DNA of 64,000 nucleotides from NCBI RefSeq assembly GCF_001632365.1, contig NW_024468523.1:583784-647783 (forward strand), given 5' to 3'. Below, one piece after another: positions 49,522 through 60,788 of this stretch. Source of the DNA: Laetiporus sulphureus 93-53 (lineage: Eukaryota > Basidiomycota > Agaricomycetes > Polyporales > Laetiporaceae). Every line of letters begins with the position of its first letter. Within the stretch, counting starts at the first letter, position 1. Under the pieces are notes generated by a model. That model saw only the letters and a list, made by a program, of their open reading frames with translations, was not told where the DNA came from and made no database searches. The translations under genes were made by a program, and so were the position numbers.

Positions 49522-51632
49522 ATGGTGCACGTCCGCCTCAACGCGCACGAGACCAATCCCAATCAACACGTCAACTTCATCACCGCGCTCCCCCATCCCG
49601 ACACCGCCGCCCATGAGGCCGCACGCCAGCTCCTCCGCGCACTCGCCGCGCAGGTCCGCCCCGTAATGAAGGCGCACGGATTCGTCGTCAACAGCCTCGA
49701 GGAGTACGAACACAACCGTGTCTTCGCGGGCCGCAACTGGAACAACGGCGAGGTCGTTGGTGGGTCAGTTACCTTCTCGCGATTAGTGCTGTTCCACCTC
49801 ATATCGTGTGTGATCGGACAGAGCTGGTGTTGCGGGGTGCAAGCGGCTCGTTTCAACCCGTCTCGTGGCTGATGAATACTCTGTGCCATGAGGTCTGCCC
49901 TGCTCACATGCTCCTGAAGTGTTCGACCCATCTGACACGTCATTCGCGATCCTAGCTAGCACACATCGCCGTGCGTGTGTCTCCTTCACCGCTTTTGATT
50001 CCTTCTCATTAGGCATTTTGTAGCACATGAACCATGGCCGCGATTTCCAAGCACTCTGGGCCAAACTCCGCAATGAAGTGCGTGAGCTGCAAATGAAGGG
50101 GTACTATGGCGATGGTGAGCCACTTGCTCTCTTAACCATCTCTTCGGAGGTAGTGGACAATCCCCGTAGGATACTGGTCATCCGGCACGCGCCTCGCTGA
50201 CTCCGCCCGAGTCGGCGAGCAATCCTTCGGCGCGGACGAGCTCCCGGAATACATGGTCTGTCTCCCCTTCCCCCCTTTCCCTTCCCGACGTAATTGACCT
50301 CCCACCCGCACAGTGTGGTGGAGCCCAAAAGCGCACCCGACCTACCGCTCGTCGGCGCCGCATCCACACTCGCACGCAGCCCGCGGGTCCCAGCACTCAC
50401 ACTGGCGTGCAGACGGCCAAGCAGCGCAAGGCGGGCGCGCGCGTCACCACACAGGGTGCGTTTGGCAGCGGGCCAGGCAAAACGCTCAACGACGATGTGA
50501 GTGATGAGGAGAGGAAGAAAGCAGGGGCCGGGTTCAGGAAAAAGGCGGGAAGGTAAAGAGACGGTTGATTGGCCAACGTTTCAGGGCTGACGTGTTATGA
50601 TTGATTTAGTAAGCGCGCGAGGCAGGAGAGGGCGGAGGCTGCTGAGCGGAGGCTGCGTGCGCTGCAGGGGCAAGGTGAGAACAATTATTCTCCCTCCGGC
50701 ACCCGCACCTGAATTGACTCGCCCACCTTAGCTTCCTCATCGGTCCCCTCCGGTAGTAACAACCCACCGCCCTCCGATGACGAGTCGTCCGACACCGAGC
50801 TCCTTCCAGAGACAGATCAAGACCGCCGGCGCGCGATGATCGACACGGCGGAGGGCGCAGACGAGCTCGAGGGGCTCCGGAGCTCACGAGCGGACGTATG
50901 GGCGGACTTCTTCGTCCGTGCCGCTTCGTCGTCGTCCTTGAAGCAGAGAACGGCTGTGCCGGACGCGGGATGCGACGTGCAGAAGGTCGGAGCGGCCGGA
51001 GGGACGGGCGCGATCTCTTCTGGCTCTGGCTCTGGTTCCACCAAGAAGGTAAAGAGAATGGGAAGGGAGGAAGACCAGCCGATGTTGGAGGACTGGCTTC
51101 CGTCTGCAGCGCTACCTTCCGGCAGCTCGAGCACAGGAAAGAAGCCCAGACAGACAGGCAAGTCCGCTATCCCTTACGGCAGCCTTGTGGAAGACGAGGT
51201 GAAGCTGCGGAAGAGGGAGTCGTTCGGCTTGACCGGCTGGGGACAGAGGCTGGGCGATGGCAGTGAGCTAGCAAGTACTAGGCTCTCGGCTCTGGCGAGG
51301 GGATGCAAACCCAATGCAGCGGACGCGAGCGAGGGTGCGAATGCGACTCTGAACAGCACCAGTGCGCAGTCCCGCTCGCCCAGTCCTTCCGAAGAATGGA
51401 CATGCCTCATGTGCACGCTGTGAGTGTCATTCCACCATTCTCATTCGCGTTCTCTTTTCCCGAACCTATGTGTACCGCGCTCCAGCGAGCGTCCGACCAC
51501 ACCCTGACACTTACACTGGCACCGGTGCTGACGCTCTTAACCCTTTCTAGTAGGAACGAACCCGGGCACCTGGCCTGCTCAGCCTGTGCGACGCCCCGTG
51601 GAGAGTGGAGCTGGGCCGAGAATTTGACATAA
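49522..51632 (+). CDS. WSS1: WSS1-like WLM-domain metalloprotease
   Basis: SprT/WLM-type zinc protease related to Wss1/SPRTN, which digests DNA-protein crosslinks. Exons 49522..49759, 49822..49892, 49956..49970, 50024..50114, 50170..50255, 50314..50552, 50610..50674, 50732..51419, 51554..51632 give 1572 nt, 523 aa. The WLM domain (1-170) has RQLLRALAAQVRPVMKAHGF, NRVFAGRNWNNGE, WLMNTLC, and the zinc/catalytic motif HELAHIAHMNHG (102-113), assembled from three exons, one of only 15 nt. GYWSSGTRLADS and EYMCGGAQKRTRP follow. The middle is charged and likely disordered. The C-terminus ends with a RanBP2-type zinc finger (EWTCLMCTLNEPGHLACSAC, about 492-511) and GEWSWAENLT. Domain order fits the family. 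Confidence 0.93.
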
Positions 51633-51977
51633 CCCCGTGTTCGTCTGTGGATGGCTGCGCTTGTACTTATGGAGGGAGATTAAGAGCGATCGGAGGATAT
51701 TTCAAGCAAAGTTCAGTCGCAGGGTGGATGTGGACGCTAGGTTCGGAAGCATCGGAAATCTCAACTGTGGATCGTCGTGTCGCCGTATGTGCGTTCGCAA
51801 ACTGCATTATATATTTACGTGCAAGGCTGTGCGCGAAGTGGAGAAGACGTGGTTATACATAAGGTTTAGACAATAGATTGCAGTGTGTTATGGGTACATC
51901 CATGAGTTGGCGTTTCCAATCCAGTTCGTGTAGATCAGCATCACTTAGCCCTACGGCCATAAGATCCCCGCACGGGT
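51633..51977. other. Convergent intergenic region
   Basis: About 345 bp between the 3' ends of WSS1 and the DUF3421 gene; no gene seen. Confidence 0.6.
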
Positions 51978-52639
51978 TCAACCTTTCATTTCCAGCACCT
52001 GGGCAGAGGAATAAGTCCCATCGTACATGGAGATAGTTGTCATGTACACGCACAGGATCTCGTAGTTCTCCTGCGCCACATGCTCGGTACCGCCGAAGGC
52101 ATAGTTGCATCCAGCCTAAGGCACAACAGGCGATCAGAACGGTAGTCAACCCTGCCGTCCACTACCACACTCACCAAATGCTGTCCCGTCTTCCCAGGGA
52201 CCCTCAGACCCTGCACATACGCCATCGCATGGTACAGCTTCTTCCCGCCCTCCTCATACCCGCCTTCAACGGGGCGCCTGCCAGGTGGGATCTCCCCGCG
52301 CGCCGTGCGCACCCACTCCATCGCCTGCGGGTCAAACGGGAGCAGGTCATATCGCCCGCGGTGCTCGTGCTCGCCGCCGCCATACGGCACGCGGCACGGC
52401 GGCGAGAGGTGCGGGCCGATCTTGCACGGGTGCACCGCGTTCGGGAAGATCGCAGACCCGATGTAGATGGGCGACTGGTCCGCATCCAAGCACACGGGCG
52501 GACCGAGCTGCTGGCTTGCGGGGAATGCGGACTCGGTGCTCAATGGGATGCGGAAGCCAGATGGAGGCGGCGCCTGGTACGGAGGCGGCGGCGCAGACCG
52601 CTCGCCGAACTGTGCTGACGGGAACGAGGGCGGCTCCAT
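51978..52639 (-). CDS. Small DUF3421 (DM9/natterin-repeat-type) protein
   Basis: Two exons, complement(51978..52115, 52175..52639), 603 nt, 200 aa. A Pro-rich N-terminus of about 40 residues precedes a DUF3421-like repeat domain. The domain has ADQSPIYIGSAIFPNAVHPC, then CRVPYGGGEHEHRGRYDLL, then KKLYHAMAYVQGLRVPGKTG and GCNYAFGGTEHVAQENYEIL. The paired (V/N)xYGGxEH motifs are the family mark; the fold is a small lectin-like beta structure. There is no signal peptide, so it is probably cytosolic. Function in fungi is not established; membership is based on motif layout only. Confidence 0.75.
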
Positions 52640-52969
52640 GGTGGTGATTGTGGTTTGCGAGGGTATTCAGGAAGGGTTATATGTCGGGGACGTAGGATGC
52701 TGTGTGGACGGCGATGCAGTCGGGAAGAGATGAGCATGGTGATTATCAATGAATATATCGAGGCGGTGGCGGACACGTGGACCAGCCCGTGCTCGACGCG
52801 TCCCGAGCGCGTCGGTGGCTGAGACATTCCCTCGATTTCTGCGTATCTTCTCAGCAAACTGTACGGCCGTAAAAAAATTCTCTGGCTGTAGTAGACGGTT
52901 ACATCGCTAGCATGCGTGTGAATGTTCCATGTTTGCACCTAATGCACCCCATCCTAACCGCTACCTATC
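52640..52969. other. Intergenic, no gene seen
   Basis: About 330 bp between two minus-strand genes; promoter of the DUF3421 gene and 3' UTR of RIM20. Confidence 0.6.
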
Positions 52970-55900
52970 CTACCGCATACGCATCGGGGTTTTCGGGGCC
53001 GGCGGCAATGCCATAGTCTCCCACTCATCCGAGTCTGGCGGAGGAAGATCCAGCACCCCACGCCCCATCGCTTGGGGCCGAGTCGGTGCAGGCTCTTCGG
53101 GCTCTGCGGGAGTTGTGCAAGCTTGCTGCGTGACAGGAGTTGCCGGCGCAGAGGGGACCTGCCGCATCGACAGGGACTCCACGGCTCGTACTAGGTCACT
53201 ACGGGAGAATCAGCAACATGGTGATGTGAATCTGGGTGACGAAGGCTCACTTCATCTCGTTTCGCCGCATAATCACCCAGTCTTTGCAGGTCTCCCTGAA
53301 CTGAGAGAGAACGTTTGAAAATTCACTATAAAACTACGGGCAGAGAATGAGCGGGGCTGTTGTGAGTCGTTGCATGCATAGAGAGTACCTTGAGCCCCTC
53401 GTCCAAATTCCGTCTGATTTCCTTGTACTTGTGGTACGCCAAATCCAGAGACTGCAGTGCATGCTCCCGCTCCTTCACCGACGGATCCTCCTTGCGCGAT
53501 TGCAAGAGTTGACTATTCCTTTCCTGCCGTAGCCACAACAAGTCAGCGACGTCGTTGAATTAATAAGCACCCTAATCACCTTGATCGACTCCAATATCGT
53601 CCCCTGCTTCTGCTCCGTCTCTTGCACCCCGACGCGGAACTTGTCATACTTCACCATCTCCTCCTCGATCACGTCCTCGAACATCGACGGCTGCACCTCG
53701 ACCCACCGCTCTATCTCCGCGGCAGCCTTCAAGATGCGAGGCCGGATGTCCTCCGACTCAGCCAGCCGCGTCGCACGCCGGACGTAATCCGCGCGAGTGC
53801 GTATGAGGTCGTCGAGTGATTCAAGGAGAACGCGAAGTGCGCGTGCGTGCACCTGTGTCGGGTTCGCTCCCCGCGCGGAGGATCGCTGCGAGGGAGGGAA
53901 GGTGGAAGACGGGACTGACGCCTCCAATTCTGACTGTGTTATGATGAGCCTGGAAGCTCGCAAGATGCAAGCACCAGTAGCTTACTTCGTCCCAAGTCAG
54001 CTCAACGATATTTCGCTCCCACTCGTCCCACTTCTGCCGCACGACCTGGTCACTCTCAGCCGCTTGTTCCAGGATAGTCCGATATCGCTGCGCCTTCGTG
54101 ATGAGGTCTTTGTTCGCTTCGCTCGACGGGGAGCGTTCCGTATAGTACTCAACCTGGAAGTCCTCGTCTTCCTCCGCCTCGTGGTCCAGAACATCCAACG
54201 CCTATGCATTCACACGAGTACGCGGATACAATCATTAGAAGCCTGTGATGATGGCTCTGTGTCATACCTCGTTCAAGATATTCATTGCCTGCTGTGCGAG
54301 CTTGCGCACGCCTTCGATAGATGTCTCGATCCCGCCAGGGCCGTTCTCCAGCCGCACTTCCTCCGCCTTCTTGATCAAGCTTGGAGGAAGTCCAATTGGC
54401 TTATCCAGTGCTTCCAGAGCGGTGGGTAAATTTAGCGCCTCGAGAAGCCTGATTTAATTGCATGCAAGCGGCCGGTAACGCTCAGCTCAGCAAAGAAGAC
54501 AATAAGCTAGAAGCGTACCTGTGAGCGCTATCGTCCAGCTGCTGTGCACGATCTGTCACTTCGTCTTTCAGCCAGTTCTGAAGACGGTCGTGGTAAATGT
54601 CTGAGCGTCTCTGTCAACGACATGAACACGTTCAAGGGTCCTCGCATGACCTACCGATAGCGACTTTCGCACCCCATCCCAACAGTTCGCCGAAGATCAC
54701 AGCATCTTCGCCGATAGCGGTCTTCGGATCTGTCAGACCAGGCGGCGTGATGGGCTTCGCCATCTCGGCTTCTTGTATCGGCGGCAGGGCAGAAGCTGAC
54801 GGTACATCCTGGTGATAGATCAAGTCGTTGTCGCGTTCAGCGCGTGCTAAACTCTTCTGAACGTTATCCAGCAAGGACTGTTTTGTTTTGGCTGCTGTGA
54901 GCATAAAAAGATATGGAGATGTGCATCATGCGTGGCACACCTTGATATCATGCAGGACAGCCTGCGCGACACTGCCCCGCCGGGCAACGTCATAGCCCCG
55001 TTTGGCGACGAGCTGTGCTTGGGTCAAACGGGATATCTCATAGCCATATCTATCAAATTAATCAGACAGCGAGACGAGAGGTGCGCCGAGCGACCCACCT
55101 ATTGGCTTCTATGTCATCGACGCTCTTCCTATATTGTGCCACAGCCTCGAAGTGCAACTTTTTAGTCTCGATATGCGCAAGCCAATGCTAGAACCTAGAT
55201 TAGCACGGCCGGTGGACGAATCAGCGAGTAAGCGGCTCAGTACCGGCGGGAAAACATGTCGAATCGACGGTGATGCCTCTCTAATCGTTGAAAGTGATGC
55301 GCCGTAGAACGATGAGACCTGCTAGGTTCGTGAATGCATCGAACACGACAATCGCAGATTGTTCCACCTTGATTGCGAGCTTCGCAATGAGTCCGTTCTT
55401 GTAGTTATCTATAATTAGTCAACGATGGGGGTTGTAAGCGTATAAAAGACACCCACCCATGACTGCCCGCTGCCATACGCATTCCTGTGCTTGTCCCAGC
55501 ATCAGGAACTCCAAACCGATCGCGAATGCTTCTGACAGCTCTAGTGGCAAGTCATTTGGAGGAAGCGATGATTTGAACTGAGGAATCGCAGATTCCGCTA
55601 GATATTTCCACGTCCCCGCTGCATTCTGGGACACAATTTCCTCAATATGCGTCCACCAAAAGCACAGCACGGACCTTGCCTGGTAATACACAATTGCTTG
55701 CTTCAGTCCTTGCGACGTCGACCGATCTTGAGAGGAAGCCAATTGTGAGTACAAAGAGCCGAGATTGAACAGCACAGCGGCTCGTTCATATTGCAGGTTC
55801 GACATCATGATGGGCGGAGCGGACAGGTCAAATGCCGGCGAATAGGATATCTCTAGACCAATCTACATACCGCATAAGCAGATATACACACTTTGAGGAC

Positions 55901-56210
55901 ATTAGGGCACGAACATCCGGCGGTAATTTGGTGAGTATGAATACAAGCTGTGCGTGGTAGCTTAGCAGGTTGTAAGCATCGTGGCCTCATCCAAAGTACA
56001 TCGCGAAATGCACCTAAGGACAGCCTTTACGCGATCGACGTGAACCACACCTCCAACGCCATCTTTCCGCAGAGCCTCCCATCGATTGATATCCCAGCGG
56101 AACGCGTCAGGATGCGTTTCTGTGCGGTTCATGAGGAGATATTCCTTCACCGCCTGCCGCAATTCAGCAGCATGAGTCCTCTTAAACGGCACAGATAGCT
56201 GGTTAGGCAT
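52970..56210 (-). CDS. RIM20: pH-response scaffold RIM20/PalA (BRO1-domain, ALIX family)
   Basis: Recruits the Rim101/PacC factor and Rim13/PalB protease to ESCRT-III in alkaline-pH signalling. Sixteen exons: complement(52970..53198, 53251..53333, 53389..53523, 53580..53933, 53986..54201, 54268..54448, 54519..54600, 54655..54877, 54941..55049, 55099..55187, 55244..55318, 55368..55408, 55457..55625, 55680..55850, 55915..55960, 56014..56210), 2400 nt, 799 aa. The BRO1 domain (1-380) opens QLSVPFKRTHAAELRQAVKE, THPDAFRWDINRWEALRKDG, YHAQLVFILTKLPPDISYSP, MMSNLQYERAAVLFNLGSLY, and HIETKKLHFEAVAQYRKSVD. The coiled V-domain (400-725) includes DDSAHRLLEALNLPTALEAL, EYYTERSPSSEANKDLITKA and RWVEVQPSMFEDVIEEEMVK. 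The short Pro-rich tail (PPPDSDEWETM) is shorter than in ALIX. Intron 55626-55679 has the GC donor CAG|gcaagg. Confidence 0.95.
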
Positions 56211-56827
56211 GACGACAGTGGTCGCAAGCACAGCGGGAGATACAATAGAACCGTGACGGGCGTCGGCCAACCCCGATAGAGCGACGCTGTTCTCGGAGCA
56301 AGTCGAGAGAGATCCGAGATGATTCGAACCTGCACGGCCTTGGGAGGAGTGTAGAATACAATGACACAGAACAGTTGTGGACCTCAACACTACTCAGATG
56401 AGCAAAGTCCAAGTCAAGAAAGACGACTGAATCCCGCAAGATCGACGGCCCGCGCGCGCCCGGTCACAGTAGTCACGCTACACCGCAATGTGGACTTGGG
56501 CGCGAACTTCTTCGCTGGCTCTGTGCTGTGCAGCATGCTCCGGATTACACGATGCCGACTGGTTGCAAGCAGCTTGTTTCCAGATCTAGAGGGATCTCCT
56601 GGACTGGCGAAGGGTCAATATTGTATCCATAGTCATTCATTATGAGCCCGCTTGCTTTGTCTGCCAGCGCAAGCCAGCTCAAATGGCTATAATTCATGCT
56701 CCCAGAAACGCGGCTACTATTAAACCTGTGTAATCTTACCAGAAGAAGATCCAGCAGCTCTCGAAAAACAAAAGGCCTTGATTGACTTCGCACGCCACGC
56801 TGTCCTCTGCGGCTTCACTCCGATGAA

Positions 56828-56944
56828 CTCCCACATCATCTCAGCCGCCTACCACACTCACCAGATTCTCCGCAGTTCATTGCCGAGCCTATGCATGGCC
56901 GGCTAGCATGGCCGTCCGGAGATCAGGACCTAACTCGTGCCGCC
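56828..56944. repeat. Duplicated upstream segment, copy 1
   Basis: About 120 bp similar to 58088-58214 in the same orientation. Each copy lies upstream of one member of the small-protein pair. Confidence 0.7.
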
Positions 56945-57091
56945 ATACAAGCTTCCTCCCAGTCGCCTCCGAGCTTCTAATAGGATGAATTTATATTGTG
57001 GTTAATGTCCTCCTCAATGTCGACATGTTCACTTGGAATTATGCTGTCCGGAACACAGGAATCGAGTTGTTACAGGCCAGCTGTGCACCAC

Positions 57092-57099
57092 TATATAAG
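57092..57099 (+). promoter_or_regulatory. TATA-like box of small gene 1
   Basis: tatataag, 56 nt before the ATG. Confidence 0.5.
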
Positions 57100-57154
57100 C
57101 TGCGAGACACTCGACGTTGGAGCACGATCACTCCCCCTAGCATCTACACTGAAC

Positions 57155-57632
57155 ATGGGTCGTGCTGTACACACAATCGTATCCCGTCGCGCCACCCCCA
57201 ACGCATCACCCCTTGCGCCGCGCACACTCACTGGTGATCATGTCTATGTATACAGCAAGGGAAGCAGCGCTACTCAAGTCTCTCCGGTAAGCCTCTCCGA
57301 GTCTCCGCTTACTGTGTTGGAAGGTCTAACTTAGAGTTCAGCCAGTCGCTGACGTTGGCCGCCATCGAGGAGCGAATATCTAGCACATATTTTCCTGAGT
57401 CAAATTGTACAGGTTTGTGTCAACGCTGATACATGGATCGAAGGCGTCGTCGTGGCTATTTCCGACGGTTCTTCCCCCGTACGTCCGAGCATCGCGTTTT
57501 CTTCTGCTGCAAATTCTAATGCATTTTCGGAAGGGCGATATATTTAAGTGCTATGTGGAGTATCCCATGGATCGAGCGATCTGTAGGAGCTGGTTCGTGA
57601 GGGAGGATGTACGCCCTATTGATAGATGTTGA
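57155..57632 (+). CDS. Small protein of unknown family, copy 1 (98 aa)
   Basis: Three exons, 57155..57286, 57413..57478, 57534..57632, 297 nt, with good splice signals. No recognised domain. It opens MGRAVHTIVS, has a DHVYVYSKG segment, then a short beta-rich part (TWIEGVVVAISDG), and ends with a Tyr/Trp-rich block (FKCYVEYPMDRAICRSWFVREDVRPID). The paralogue at 58.8-59.3 kb shares the start (MGRxVHxI), the GVV/GLI..SDG/SGS segment and the end block. Alternating hydrophobic residues and the W..xEDVR end suggest a small Tudor/SH3-like barrel; this is inference. No signal peptide. Confidence 0.6.
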
Positions 57633-58847
57633 GATGGTCAAGCCAGCGCTACCATTCGTTGTGATGTGTTATTGAAGACTACGACAGTATATTACGCGCT
57701 GAATCAGTTATTTGCTTAACACAAGGCCTCACGCGATACGCTTGGTCTCTGTGACACATTGTCAGCATAGGCCAAGCCAAATATAGCGAAACACTCACAA
57801 CGCGCCTTCCCTGCTAATATTCGATGGGGCCCTTCCTTTGGAACCCAGGACGCACTTACGCAAGGTTGGCACCAGCCCTCGTGAGTCAGGCATGCGCAAA
57901 ACACGTGCGATGGGACATACCAATGTAACATTCAACCAGATCCGCGACGGGGCGGTCCGTGCGTTCGGAGATGCATGTGAGATCTGTGGAAATTAAGGCT
58001 GTGAGCTTGAATCGCTCTGGAAGCTCGAGACACCCACGCAAACCCCACCGCGGACACCATGAGCGTCACCTGTTATCCCTCTACTGCTCCCACCTCATTT
58101 AGCTGCCTACCACACTCAATAAATTCTGCACTTCAGAGCCGAGCCTATGCACGGCCAGCTTTTTTTGAGGTCCCTAGCATAGCCGTCCGCACATCAAGAC
58201 CTAACTCGTGCCACTGCGGTGATTTTTGGAATGTACGCAATATAAGAGCATGTGCGGCAGTGAACAAAGCAGGCTGCATTTGGAGCTGCTCACTGGCAAC
58301 ACAACCCCTTGCGGCAGATGTGTGAGAGTAAGATCCGCAAACCCGTATTCAACTCATGTACGATTCGGCCCGCTAAAACTTCTGGGAACGGCGAGTGGAA
58401 TACCCGCTGTCACGACATCGAGTCCGTCAAAATTGCTGATACTAGGACGCGTCACGGAATGCATAAATGACTGGGTGTGTGCAATCCCTATAGTAACTTT
58501 AACGCCATTGATCACCGTGGTAGGAGCCAGTGATTCAGATCTAAGAAGCAGCTTCGGACGCCCACCGGCACGTAGCATTGCCGATATCGCATTATATGTA
58601 AGTATACGATGTCTGGGCCTTCGAGAAGAATGTGTACACCGAATCTTCTTCCCGAACCGAGTCGTATCGGACTTTTCTTTTGCTCGTGTGGGGTATGTTG
58701 GGAGCTTATGCATCGCCCTGTAGCTGCGAGACGTGATCACAACTCAGGCGATGTCAGCGTTGTCGATAAATGCGGTGCGATGTTTGGGATAAAAGCCAAG
58801 GGGGAAAGACGCGCTTTTGTCCTCACCCTGGAGCACTCACCCTGACC
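57633..58847. other. Spacer between the two small genes
   Basis: Holds the second promoter copy (58088-58214) and about 0.6 kb with no counterpart in copy 1. A minus-strand frame at 57716-57931 and plus-strand frames at 58226-58723 show no domain and no consistent splicing. Confidence 0.5.
58088..58214. repeat. Duplicated upstream segment, copy 2
   Basis: Similar to 56828-56944, with a small insertion (tttttttgaggtccc) near 58160-58175. Confidence 0.7.
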
Positions 58848-59329
58848 ATGGGCCGCTTTGTACATGCCATCGCATCTTGCCACGCCCCACTCAGTCGTGT
58901 GGTCACTGTACCTGCAATGCTTCCTGCTTGCAAGACTCATAGATCCGAGCCCATTCAAAGGGTACTGCCACAAAACATTCTATGGTGAGCCCGCCCGAGC
59001 CAGATTGTTATTTCAAGGCATCTTACACGAAAATTCAGGCAATCGTTAGTGTGAATCACCATCAAATGTACGAACGCTCACCTTTTTCTCAGAATCAAAG
59101 CGTGCAAGTCCGCATACACACGGATGTATCGATCCAAGGCCTCATCCTGGACATCTCGGGCAGTTCCTTTTCGGTACGTTGGAAATATCATCCTCATCTC
59201 ACCTTTCTGCATTGAATCTGCCTCTGTCAGGGTGGCACATCCCGATATTATGTCGAATACACTGCCAACGGTGTGATTTGCAAGGGCTGGATTGGTAGTG
59301 AGGACATTCGTACTTTAGACGCCCCATGA
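58848..59329 (+). CDS. Small protein of unknown family, copy 2 (first junction unresolved)
   Basis: Paralogue of the gene at 57.2 kb. The last two exons are clear: 59093..59173 (SVQVRIHTDVSIQGLILDIS) and 59231..59329 (GGTSRYYVEYTANGVICKGW, IGSEDIRTLDAP, stop). The last exon is 99 nt in both copies. The probable start is the ATG at 58848 (MGRFVHAIAS), preceded at 58788 by a gataaaag TATA-like box at the same distance as in copy 1. A donor at 58985 (TG|gtgagc) does not match the phase of the exon at 59093, so an extra small exon or a lesion lies in between. The gene may be functional or recently damaged. Confidence 0.5.
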
Positions 59330-60788
59330 TGGATTTGGCGACAATCACAACGATTGTCCTTTCTCATTTTGTCATCAATCATTATAAATTTAGTAAGGCT
59401 ATATATAAGGCCTCGATTCTATTGGCTGTGCACTTTCAACGGGGGAAACCGAGCAAAAAAAAAAGCAAATGTGGGATGCACGGTTGGTTTTCGTGGTAGC
59501 GCTATGTCAACAAAAAAATTTCTGCCACACGTGTACTACATGAGATTCGAAACGTACCAGAATGTCTTACTTTTGGCTGCATTTGAATGTCGACAAAAGA
59601 TCTGGTCGTCATGATACCAACTGCACGTGTTAGAATTAGAACATCCGATCAATGCAAATATAAATGCATCCGGAACCCGACACCCCGCGCAATTCATAAG
59701 TACAGGCTGTGAATGTCATTTCTCATCATTGAGACATGCCTGTTTTCTTCAAGAACTGACAAACAAGAGGTTTTCTTCAATGTGCAGCGCCCTGGAGTAT
59801 ATCAGATGGAGTTGGACGAAAGGAATCTTTACCCATCTGCCATTGATGCCAAGACATATCCGGGCCACCTTCCGAGCTGCTGAATAAAAGAGATACACTA
59901 TGGCAACGTCATTGTCTTCGGCACGGATACAGAAATTGTGTCATGTTTGATGTATGGTAAGCGCTACATTCTGGAGATTGCGGTTGACAGACACACCTCC
60001 GTCTAAAACGGTCCTTCTCACGTCATACTCCTCAACAGCTTCATTATCATCCAAAAATATCTTATAAAGCAGAAGAATAGTTTACGCTTTCGCGTGGTTG
60101 AAAACTGAAATGGGTTGCGTGGCCAGAAGCTCTCAGGGTGCAGGGCTGCAGGACTTGTTACGCGTCGAACCATTGATACGCGAGCTTCTAGGGATATGCA
60201 ATCAGGACGAGCGTCGAGATTTGCTGGCTGCAGTATCACTCGCAAGTGTTTAATAGCATTGGAGAGATGGCAGATGAGGGCCTCACGGCGCAATCGCGGA
60301 TATAGATCTCGAATCGATCGCAGTTGATCTGAATCGAGATCGCGCTGATCGAACGCTTGTACCACGTTCGAACTGACTTTGCACTCCACTTTCGTGACTG
60401 CTGGCGGATCAACCTTGCTTATGAGCACCTGCACTTTGGCACATGCACCTCTGTCTTGGTAGCTTATGATATGGTACTCGCATGCACATGACGGTGCACT
60501 AACACTACAAGTGTGTTTGTCATTGGACTGATCTTGAAGGGGGGCGGACTGGTGAGTCACTGCAGTGAAAATGCGGGTGTTCGCTGAATTACAGAAGGGA
60601 AGCAGTTCAGCTGCTAGCGAGTAAATTAATTGACAAGTATTAAGCTCTACAAAGGCTCTGCCAGTGCAGGATAAGAAGGAGATTCCAGGCCGTACTAGGT
60701 GTACAAATGACATGAAACAAGGAGAATATTTTCCGAATCAAGAAGTATAGTCACATTTTGAAATGTTAAATAGTAGAGATGATTCCAG
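59330..60788. other. Gene-poor stretch with one long uncharacterised ORF
   Basis: About 1.45 kb. The only open frame of note is 60018-60713 (minus, 231 codons, ATG start). It has no recognised domain, is Cys- and Arg-rich, and its base composition does not look coding. It sits directly downstream of the F-box gene and could be 3' UTR sequence or a real orphan gene. Confidence 0.4.
60018..60713 (-). CDS. Uncharacterised ORF, 231 aa
   Basis: Single uninterrupted frame with an ATG start. No signal peptide, domain or repeat recognised; the C-terminus is basic and aromatic (KRKLFFCFIRYFW). Most real genes in this window have several introns, so an intronless orphan here is uncertain. Confidence 0.25.
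   Translation of the reverse strand: MSFVHLVRPGISFLSCTGRAFVELNTCQLIYSLAAELLPFCNSANTRIFTAVTHQSAPLQDQSNDKHTCSVSAPSCACEYHIISYQDRGACAKVQVLISKVDPPAVTKVECKVSSNVVQAFDQRDLDSDQLRSIRDLYPRLRREALICHLSNAIKHLRVILQPANLDARPDCISLEARVSMVRRVTSPAALHPESFWPRNPFQFSTTRKRKLFFCFIRYFWMIMKLLRSMT

Larger units (their letters stand above)
56211..57154. other. Spacer; right part is a duplicated promoter segment
   Basis: Promoter side of RIM20, then 56828-56944, which matches 58088-58214 (ctcccac.tcat.t.agc.gcctaccacactca ... cctaactcgtgcc). No gene recognised between. Confidence 0.6.

Noticed and set aside
56300..56330. tRNA-like T-loop string (ggttcgaatc, minus strand)
   Set aside because: Neither the T-stem nor acceptor and anticodon arms can be paired around it.
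59446..59470. Poly-A run (possible retrogene or LINE tail)
   Set aside because: No target duplication or upstream intronless gene copy is visible; a simple homopolymer is more likely.
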